From the NCBI GenBank assembly GCA_009927195.1, contig RFNL01000321.1, positions 1 through 16,670 of the forward strand: a stretch of 16,670 nt of DNA. Reading direction: 5' to 3'. The translations under genes and the position numbers were made by a program. The stretch comes from Betaproteobacteria bacterium (lineage in GTDB: Bacteria; Pseudomonadota; Gammaproteobacteria; Burkholderiales; Burkholderiaceae_C). Below the pieces are notes generated by a model. That model was given only the letters and a program-made list of their open reading frames with translations, had not been told where the DNA came from and searched no databases. This document shows positions 8,796 to 14,479 of this stretch, piece after piece. The first letter of the stretch is position 1. Every line of letters starts with the position of its first letter.

Positions 8796-8808
8796 GTCGA
8801 TTGCCGCC

Positions 8809-9369
8809 TCAGACGGACATGATGTCTTGCTCTTTGGCGGCAATCAATTTGTCCACATCAGCGATGTGTTTATCGGTGATTTTTTGAACCTCTGCCTCTG
8901 AACGCTTTTGATCATCCTCTGAGGCCAACTTGTCTTTGACCAATTTTTTCACCGCGTCATTGGCATCGCGCCGCAAATTGCGAATCGCTACTTTGGCGTT
9001 TTCCCCTTCGCTGCGCACCACCTTGGTCAACTCCTTGCGCCGCTCTTCTGTCATGGGCGGCATGGGTACACGGATCAAGTCGCCCATGGCGGCAGGATTA
9101 AGGCCCAAATCACTGTCACGGATGGCCTTTTCAATTTTGGCCCCCATGCCTTTTTCCCAGGGCTGGACACTGATGGTTCGGGCATCCAGCAAACTGACAT
9201 TGGCCACCTGTGTAATGGGCGTGAGATTGCCGTAGTAATCGACTTGAACGGAATCGAGCAAACCCGGATTGGCACGCCCAGTGCGAATTTTGGTCAAGCT
9301 GTTGCCAAAGGACTGGATCGACTGATCCATTTTGCTTTCCATGGATTTTTTGATGTCAGCGATACTCAT
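8809..9369 (-). CDS. frr: Ribosome recycling factor
   Basis: Frr splits post-termination ribosomes together with EF-G. The protein has 186 residues (E. coli 185), starting MSIADIKKSMESKMDQSIQS. The family pattern is clear: KIRTGRANPGLLD near residue 27, the DYYGNLTPITQVANVS segment, VQPWEKGM, and IRVPMPPMTEERRKEL, followed by a long basic C-terminal helix. The start codon is preceded by GGAG at a good distance and lies 24 bp after pyrH. It is immediately followed by cdsA. Confidence 0.97.
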   Translation of the reverse strand: MSIADIKKSMESKMDQSIQSFGNSLTKIRTGRANPGLLDSVQVDYYGNLTPITQVANVSLLDARTISVQPWEKGMGAKIEKAIRDSDLGLNPAAMGDLIRVPMPPMTEERRKELTKVVRSEGENAKVAIRNLRRDANDAVKKLVKDKLASEDDQKRSEAEVQKITDKHIADVDKLIAAKEQDIMSV

Positions 9370-9393
9370 GCTGTGATCTCCGGGACAAAATGT

Positions 9394-10116
9394 TCAAGCA
9401 TGCACCAAGGTACCTTCATCCTCGCCCATGATCACCCGCTTGAGAGAACCATTTTTAACGATGGAAAAGACCTTGATGGGTAATTTTTGATCTCGACACA
9501 GTGCAAAAGCAGTGGCATCCATGATGCCCAGGTTGCGCCCGATGGCTTCATCAAAACTGATGGAGCTGTATCGGGTGGCTTGGGGATCCACTTTGGGGTC
9601 TGCGGTATAGACCCCATCCACCTTGGTGGCTTTGATCACTATCTCGGCCCCTATTTCGGCGCCACGCAAGGCCGCGGCCGTGTCGGTGGTGAAAAAGGGG
9701 TTGCCCGTGCCAGCGGCAAAGATCACGACTTTTCCCTCCTCCAGGTATTGCAGCGCTTTGGGTCGGACATAAGGCTCCACCACCTGCTCAATGCCAATCG
9801 CCGACATCACCCGGGCCGTCAAACCGGCCTTTTCCATGGTGTCTGCCAAAGCCAAGGCATTCATCACTGTGGCCAGCATGCCCATGTAATCTGCTGTAGC
9901 GCGGTCCATGCCGACTGAACCACCGGCCACACCGCGGAAGATATTGCCCCCGCCAATGACCACGGCCATTTGAACGCCCAAGCGAGTGACCTCAGCAACC
10001 TCCTCCACGATGCGCACGATGGTGCCGCGGTTGATGCCAAAAGCATCGTCCCCCATCAACGCCTCCCCTGACAGCTTGAGCAATATGCGCTGATGGGCGG
10101 GCTTGGGCGATGACAT
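9394..10116 (-). CDS. pyrH: UMP kinase
   Basis: PyrH phosphorylates UMP to UDP in pyrimidine nucleotide synthesis, supplying UDP-sugars and UTP/CTP used by neighbouring pathways (LpxA/D/B substrates, CdsA). The protein has 240 residues (E. coli 241). Signatures of the bacterial amino-acid-kinase-fold UMP kinase are ILLKLSGEALMG at 11-22, VVIGGGNIFRG at about 52-62, AAGTGNPFFTTDTAAALRG for UMP binding, and IKATKVDGVYTADP. The ATG at 10116 has AAGGA eight bases upstream. A 104 bp gap containing two hairpins separates it from tsf. Confidence 0.97.
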   Translation of the reverse strand: MSSPKPAHQRILLKLSGEALMGDDAFGINRGTIVRIVEEVAEVTRLGVQMAVVIGGGNIFRGVAGGSVGMDRATADYMGMLATVMNALALADTMEKAGLTARVMSAIGIEQVVEPYVRPKALQYLEEGKVVIFAAGTGNPFFTTDTAAALRGAEIGAEIVIKATKVDGVYTADPKVDPQATRYSSISFDEAIGRNLGIMDATAFALCRDQKLPIKVFSIVKNGSLKRVIMGEDEGTLVHA

Positions 10117-10220
10117 GAGGAGGTTCCTTGTAGATGCAACAAAGTGTACTGGCAGTCACTGCAACCAAAGCTGACTGCAGGCGCAACCACACCCGGCCAG
10201 CGCCAGGTGCGATCCAGCCC
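10117..10220 (-). other. tsf-pyrH intergenic region with two inverted repeats
   Basis: This non-coding gap contains two potential RNA hairpins. In transcript order, the first is CACCTGG / CCGGGTG (10190-10209), seven pairs with one U-G wobble and a six-base loop. The second is GCAGTCA / TGACTGC (10152-10178), seven perfect pairs with a 13-base loop. Neither is followed by a clear U-tract, so they do not look like intrinsic terminators. They could protect RNA ends, act as processing sites, or affect pyrH expression. I found no convincing promoter for pyrH here. Confidence 0.4.
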
Positions 10221-11114
10221 TCAAGCGCTTTGCTTGGCTGCTGCGACTTGGGCGGCCACTTCGGCCGCAAAGTCGTCGACTTTTTTCTCAATGCCTTCAC
10301 CCACCACATACATGGTGAATGAATGGATGGTGGTTTGTGTGGCTTTGAGCATTTGCTCAACGGTTTGCTTGTCGTTTTTGACGAAAACCTGGTTGAACAA
10401 TGACACCTCTTTGAGGTATTTTTGCACCGAGCCTTCAATCATTTTGGCGGCAATGTCGGCCGGTTTGCCCGACTCTGCGGCTTTGGCCGTGGCCACAGAA
10501 CGCTCCTTTTCGATCAGTTCGGCGGGTACATCCTGACTGGTCAAAGCCACAGGCTTCATCGCAGCCACGTGCATGGCAACATCTTTGGCCGCTTGCGCAT
10601 CGCCGGTGTACTCGACCGCCACGCCAATCCGTGTGCCGTGCAGGTAATGCGCAAACTCGTGGCCATTGGCAAAACGCTTGAAGCGGCGCAGACTCATGTT
10701 CTCGCCAATTTTGCCAATCAACCCTTTGCGCACGTCTTCCAGGGTGGGGCCAAATCCATCTTGGCTGTAGGCCAGAGCAGCCAAGGCATTCAAATCGCTG
10801 GGATTGTGTTGAGCGATCAACTCGGCGGTGGCGCGGGCCATGGCCAAGAAGCTGTCGTTTTTGGTCACAAAGTCTGTTTCACAGTTGAGTTCCACCAAAG
10901 CGCCCACATGGCCCATTTGGTGGGTTGCAACCACGCCTTCAGCGGTCACGCGGCTGGCGGCCTTGCCGGCTTTGCTGCCCAGTTTGACCCGCAACAGTTC
11001 CTCAGCCTTGTCCATATCGCCCTCGGCTTCGGTCAATGCTTTTTTGCACTCCATCATTGGTGCATCGGTTTTGGCACGCAGTTCGGCGACCATGCTAGCT
11101 GTGATTGCGACCAT
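10221..11114 (-). CDS. tsf: Translation elongation factor Ts
   Basis: EF-Ts is the guanine nucleotide exchange factor for EF-Tu. From the ATG at 11114 the protein has 297 residues, somewhat longer than the E. coli protein (283), as is usual for Burkholderiales. The N-terminal UBA-like domain (MVAITASMVAELRAKTDAPM, MECKKALTEAEGDMDKA) and the exchange motif TDFV at residues 80-83 (ELNCETDFVTKND) are clear. The core and coiled-coil regions follow. The start has GGAGA nine bases upstream. The upstream open extension to 11171 covers the attenuator hairpin and is rejected. It follows rpsB, as in nearly all bacteria. Confidence 0.97.
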   Translation of the reverse strand: MVAITASMVAELRAKTDAPMMECKKALTEAEGDMDKAEELLRVKLGSKAGKAASRVTAEGVVATHQMGHVGALVELNCETDFVTKNDSFLAMARATAELIAQHNPSDLNALAALAYSQDGFGPTLEDVRKGLIGKIGENMSLRRFKRFANGHEFAHYLHGTRIGVAVEYTGDAQAAKDVAMHVAAMKPVALTSQDVPAELIEKERSVATAKAAESGKPADIAAKMIEGSVQKYLKEVSLFNQVFVKNDKQTVEQMLKATQTTIHSFTMYVVGEGIEKKVDDFAAEVAAQVAAAKQSA

Positions 11115-11156
11115 CGGTATTCTCCGTAAGAAATCAAATGAAAAAACCAGGCTGTG

Positions 11157-11182
11157 AAAAAGGGGCTGCACGAGCCCCTTTT
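11157..11182 (-). terminator. Intrinsic terminator/attenuator-like hairpin between rpsB and tsf
   Basis: Read on the minus strand, AAAAGGGGCT (11182-11173) pairs perfectly with AGCCCCTTTT (11167-11158) around the five-base loop CGTGC, and a run of five T (11161-11157) ends the structure. A GC-rich core followed by a U-tract is a standard rho-independent terminator. It lies 24 bases after the rpsB stop and 42 before the tsf start, so it probably lets part of the transcripts end after rpsB. The A-tract on the other side makes it symmetric, but no plus-strand gene ends here. Confidence 0.75.
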
Positions 11183-11206
11183 GGCAAACGCCTGAGATGA
11201 AATGAA

Positions 11207-11956
11207 TCAGGCGGCGGCCTCGTCGACCTCGACAAATTCATCACTGTCTTCGCTAATGGCTTTCACAATGTCATTCACCGCATTGGCGCGACCATCCAAA
11301 ATGGCATCGGCAATGCCACGGGCATACAAAATCACGGCTTTGGAGGAGTCGTCGTTGCCAGGAATAACGTAGTCAATGCCTTCAGGGGAGTGGTTGGTAT
11401 CGACCACGCCGATCAAGGGAATGCCCAGTTTTTTAGCTTCTGCAATGGCAATTTTGTGAAAGCCCACATCGATCACAAAAATGGCGTCGGGCAAAGTGGT
11501 CATGTCTTGGATGCCACCAATGTCTTTTTCGAGTTTTTCCAACTCACGGGCAAACATCAGTTGTTCTTTTTTGCTCATGGCATCCAAGCCCAACTCTTGC
11601 TGGGCCTTCATGTCTTTGAGTCGCTTGATGGATGTTTTGACCGTCTTGAAATTGGTCAGCATGCCACCCAGCCAGCGCTGATCGACAAAGGGCACACCAG
11701 CCCGCTTGGCTTCTTGTGCCACGGTTTCGCGCGCTTGCCGCTTGGTGCCAACCATCAAAATGGTGCCACGGTTGGAGGCGAGTTGGCGCACAAACTGGGT
11801 GGCCTCCTGAAAAAGCGGCAGGGTTTTTTCCAGGTTGATGATGTGAATTTTGTTGCGATGTCCAAAAATAAAGGGGGACATCTTGGGGTTCCAAAAGCGG
11901 GTTTGGTGTCCAAAATGGACTCCGGCTTCCAGCATTTCGCGCATGGTGACTGACAT
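11207..11956 (-). CDS. rpsB: 30S ribosomal protein S2
   Basis: S2 binds the 30S subunit near protein S1 and is needed for S1 loading. The protein has 249 residues (E. coli 241). It matches the family throughout: MSVTMREMLEAGVHFGHQTR, FWNPKMSPFIFGHRNKIHII, MLTNFKTVKTSIKRLKD, and GVVDTNHSPEGIDYVIPGND, with an acidic C-terminus. The ATG is preceded by TTTGGAG, seven bases upstream. It is the first gene of the minus-strand block and diverges from the dadA-like gene. Confidence 0.97.
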   Translation of the reverse strand: MSVTMREMLEAGVHFGHQTRFWNPKMSPFIFGHRNKIHIINLEKTLPLFQEATQFVRQLASNRGTILMVGTKRQARETVAQEAKRAGVPFVDQRWLGGMLTNFKTVKTSIKRLKDMKAQQELGLDAMSKKEQLMFARELEKLEKDIGGIQDMTTLPDAIFVIDVGFHKIAIAEAKKLGIPLIGVVDTNHSPEGIDYVIPGNDDSSKAVILYARGIADAILDGRANAVNDIVKAISEDSDEFVEVDEAAA

Positions 11957-12151
11957 GGTGTTGCTCCAAAGGTTGGGTCTAAAATCCAGCCCTAAATTGA
12001 TCTACTGATAAAAGCTGATCAACACCTTGTGGGGGCTGGTTTGTGATTGAATCATTGGCCGCAAGCATTTATTACCCACACACCAACAAAGCCTGATGAT
12101 CTTAACACACCCTGGCATCGCATCCCTGGCCATCGGTCTTTGGGCCGCCGC
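11957..12151. other. Divergent intergenic region between rpsB and the dadA-like gene
   Basis: This 195 bp spacer must hold the start signals for both directions. Next to rpsB is an inverted repeat TTGATC / GATCAA (11997-12002 and 12017-12022) with a 14-base loop; it would lie in the rpsB leader, where S2 autoregulation acts in E. coli, but no match to a known leader motif is claimed. I could not assign a convincing sigma-70 promoter for rpsB by eye. Confidence 0.4.
12047..12075 (+). promoter_or_regulatory. Candidate sigma-70 promoter for the dadA-like gene
   Basis: TTGAAT at 12047-12052 and TATTAC at 12070-12075 are separated by exactly 17 bases, each matching four of six consensus positions. 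Transcription would start near 12082, leaving a leader of about 70 bases before the ATG at 12152. The assignment is by pattern only. Confidence 0.35.
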
Positions 12152-13402
12152 ATGAAGGTGGCCGTGATAGGCGCGGGCATTGTGGGCGTCAGCAGTGCCT
12201 ATGAGCTGGCCCGCCATGGCCATGCAGTGACGGTTTTTGAACGCCACAGCAGTGTGGGTGAAGAAACCAGTTTCGCCAACGCAGGGGTGGTGGCCCCCGG
12301 TTACGTCACGCCTTGGGCCGCCCCAGGCATGCCTTGGAAGGTATTGCGGCACTTGATGGGTCGACACGCACCGGTTCGTTTGGGTTGGCCCAGTGGGGCG
12401 GACCTGGTATGGATGGCCGATTGGCTCAAAGCCTGCCAGAGCGCCACCAGCTTGGCCAACCGTGAACGCATGCAAAGGCTGGCGTTTTACAGCCGGGAAC
12501 AACTCCATGCCACAGCTGCTCGTGAACGCATTGACTATGACCGCTCTGAGGGTTATATGGTCTTGCTGCGCAGCGCCAAAGATTTGGATTTGGCCCAGCA
12601 CAGCTTGCGGTTTTTGCGTGATGCGGGCGTGACCCATCAGCTGCTTGAAGCGCATCAGGCCATGGCCATTGAGCCAGCATTGAATCCAGAAACCCCGTTG
12701 CATGCCGCCATTTACCTGCCGCAAGATGAAGTGGGCAATTGCCGACAGTTTGCCCTGCTGCTCAAGCAGCAGGCTGAAGCGCTGGGCGTGCGTTTTTCCT
12801 TCAACACCACTCTTTTGCCCTTACAGCGCCAGCGACCCACCCATTTGCAAATCAAAGGGGCTTCCGCAGAGATGACGTTTGATGCCGTGCTGGTGTGTGC
12901 GGGTCTGGCCGGCCCAACCTTGCTGCAACCCTTGGGCATTCGCCTGCCCTTGATTGCTGTGCATGGCTACTCGGTGACTGCCGCCATTCGCAACCCCTTG
13001 GATGCACCGCGCAGCGGTTTGATGGACGAGCGCTACAAAGTATCCATTTCACGCCTGGGCCAACGCATCAGGGTTGCTGGCAGTGCTGAAATTGGCAGCT
13101 CTACACATCACCATCATCCTGGTGCGTTGAGAACTCTTTACAAAGTGTTGAGCGACTGGTTCCCGGGTGGCGCAAAAATTTCCGACAGTTTGCAAATTTG
13201 GAAAGGTGCACGCCCCATGATGCCGGACGGCCCACCCATCTTGGGAGCCAGCGGTATACCTGGGGTTTGGCTGAACTTGGGTCACGGCTCCAGTGGTTGG
13301 GCATTGGCCAATGGCAGTGCCAAAGTGGTGTGCGATTTGATCAGCGGGCGTGAACCCGATATTGACATCAGCGGGCTGGGCATGGACCGGCTGAAAAGTT
13401 GA
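12152..13402 (+). CDS. dadA: DadA-family FAD-dependent D-amino acid dehydrogenase
   Basis: Members of this family oxidatively deaminate D-amino acids (classically D-alanine) at the inner membrane, passing electrons to the respiratory chain. The protein has 416 residues from the ATG at 12152. The N-terminal Rossmann motif is MKVAVIGAGIVG (G7, G9, G12) with E30 for the FAD ribose. ETSFANAG at 38-45 and YVTPWAAPGMPWK at about 51-63 are DadA hallmarks. The C-terminal FAD segment reads RPMMPDGPPILG and LNLGHGSSGW. No alanine racemase (dadX) is next to it, so the substrate is not fixed by context. An open extension upstream to 12047 has no family similarity. The Shine-Dalgarno is weak. It could be a relative acting on another D-amino acid or a secondary amine. 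Confidence 0.82.
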   Translation: MKVAVIGAGIVGVSSAYELARHGHAVTVFERHSSVGEETSFANAGVVAPGYVTPWAAPGMPWKVLRHLMGRHAPVRLGWPSGADLVWMADWLKACQSATSLANRERMQRLAFYSREQLHATAARERIDYDRSEGYMVLLRSAKDLDLAQHSLRFLRDAGVTHQLLEAHQAMAIEPALNPETPLHAAIYLPQDEVGNCRQFALLLKQQAEALGVRFSFNTTLLPLQRQRPTHLQIKGASAEMTFDAVLVCAGLAGPTLLQPLGIRLPLIAVHGYSVTAAIRNPLDAPRSGLMDERYKVSISRLGQRIRVAGSAEIGSSTHHHHPGALRTLYKVLSDWFPGGAKISDSLQIWKGARPMMPDGPPILGASGIPGVWLNLGHGSSGWALANGSAKVVCDLISGREPDIDISGLGMDRLKS

Positions 13403-13454
13403 TACCTGTCCCACTCCTGCACGCATTCAGGTGGCCTGCGGACCGGTTCGATGG

Positions 13455-13697
13455 CACAAAAAAGTGTGGTTGCGTTGGTGGCCCAGAAATTGGCAAACAC
13501 CTGCCAAAAGCCTTGGCACGCCACCAAAATTACTGCTTGATGCGGATGCCCTGAACGCCGTAGAACCAGGCAGCACGTTGAAAAACACTTTTCTTGCCCC
13601 GATCGGTGACGGGTTTGGAGCTGGCCTTCAGTGCCCAAGACTAGGCACTGCCATTGAATTGGCAAAACCGAATGAAACAACCCTGGCCGGTACTTAA
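13455..13697 (+). pseudogene. Remnant of an NAD(P)HX dehydratase gene (NnrD / YjeF C-terminal domain)
   Basis: The stretch between dadA and the SDR gene carries pieces of the ADP-dependent NAD(P)H-hydrate dehydratase, a metabolite-repair enzyme. One frame (13465-13518) reads CGCVGGPEIGKHLPKALA, like the glycine-rich segment before the core motif. A different frame then reads PKLLLDADALNAVEPGSTL (13524 onward); LDADALN (13533-13556) is the family hallmark. The conserved TPHP segment that should follow about 20 residues later is gone, replaced by LAPIGDGFGAGLQCP and a 7-bp inverted repeat. RLGTAIELAKPNETTLA then resembles the next family segment. The remnant stops at 13697, lacking the N-terminal part and the C-terminal catalytic NGTGD-type region. 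It is too short and disrupted to be functional. The family assignment rests on motifs recognised by eye. Confidence 0.6.
13629..13650. repeat. Perfect 7-bp inverted repeat in the nnrD-like remnant
   Basis: CAGTGCC (13629-13635) and GGCACTG (13644-13650) flank an eight-base loop. No T-run follows on either strand, so it is a weak terminator candidate for the convergent dadA and SDR transcripts. It lies where the lost TPHP segment of the dehydratase should be. Confidence 0.45.
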
Positions 13698-14473
13698 CCC
13701 CTGCCGGCAAACGGCATCTTGGTGGCCATGATGGTTTGGAACATCACATTTGCCTCCAAAGGCAAATTGGCCATGTGCAACACAGCTTGTCCGACCAAAT
13801 TCACATCCATCAGGGGTTCGACAGCGATCTGGCCATTGGCTTGCAAGATGCCTGTGGCCATGCGCATGGCCATATCGGTACCGGCATTGCCCACATCAAT
13901 TTGACCCACCGCAATATTGTATTTGCGCCCATCTAGGGAGGCTGTTTTGGTCAACCCTTTGACCGCATGCTTGGTGGCGGTATAGGCAATTGAATTGGGC
14001 CTAGGGGTGGTGGCGGAAATCGATCCATTATTGATGATACGACCGCCTTGGGGCGACTGCGACTTCATCACCATGAATGCCTGTTGGATGCAGTAAAACA
14101 TGCCATTGAGGTTAATGTCCACCACCTGCTTCCATTGCTCAATGGTCAAATCTTCCAGGGGCACTCCTGGTGCACCCACGCCAGCATTGTTGAACAACAC
14201 ATCAACGCGACCCCACTTATGCACTGTGGCGGCAAACAAGGCCTTGACCGCAGCAGGGTCGGCCACATCGGTCGGCACCACCAAGGTTTGATCGGACTTT
14301 GCAGCCAGATCTTCAACCAGACTGTGCAAAGGCTCAGGGCGGCGTCCAGCCAAGGTGATGCGATAACCCGCACCCAAAAAGGCCTGCACAGTGGCCTTGC
14401 CGATGCCCGTACCGGCACCCGTGATGATTGCAATTTTGGGGTTGCTCATTGTTTTCTTTGCGTTTGAATCCAT
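13694..14473 (-). CDS. Short-chain dehydrogenase/reductase (SDR), substrate unknown
   Basis: This is a classical SDR that reduces or oxidises an alcohol/carbonyl with NAD(P)H; the substrate cannot be read from the sequence. The protein has 259 residues from the ATG at 14473. It has the cofactor motif TGAGTGIG at 18-25, LAGRRPEPL around 41-49 (Arg residues after the second strand suggest NADP preference), NNAG at 95-98, N121 in DINLNG, catalytic S151, and YTATK with Y164 and K168. It begins 6 bp after the rnr stop and so is likely co-transcribed with rnr. A second in-frame ATG at 14449 (MSNPKIAIITGAG), with an AAAGAAAACA stretch before it, may be the true start. Confidence 0.88.
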   Translation of the reverse strand: MDSNAKKTMSNPKIAIITGAGTGIGKATVQAFLGAGYRITLAGRRPEPLHSLVEDLAAKSDQTLVVPTDVADPAAVKALFAATVHKWGRVDVLFNNAGVGAPGVPLEDLTIEQWKQVVDINLNGMFYCIQQAFMVMKSQSPQGGRIINNGSISATTPRPNSIAYTATKHAVKGLTKTASLDGRKYNIAVGQIDVGNAGTDMAMRMATGILQANGQIAVEPLMDVNLVGQAVLHMANLPLEANVMFQTIMATKMPFAGRG

Positions 14474-14479
14474 GGATGG

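Noticed and set aside
10422..11129. A 235-codon plus-strand open frame opposite tsf.
   Set aside because: It is fully contained antisense to EF-Ts and shows no recognisable domain; it reflects codon bias of the real gene.
12002..12724. A 240-codon open frame on the minus strand opposite the dadA-like gene.
   Set aside because: It is antisense to a clearly recognisable enzyme, has low-complexity His/Gln-rich composition typical of shadow frames, and shows no family motif.
13431..13697. An 88-codon GTG-started frame as a new small gene after dadA.
   Set aside because: Its central part matches the NnrD core motif and adjacent matching sequence lies in another frame, which fits a degraded gene better than a new intact one.
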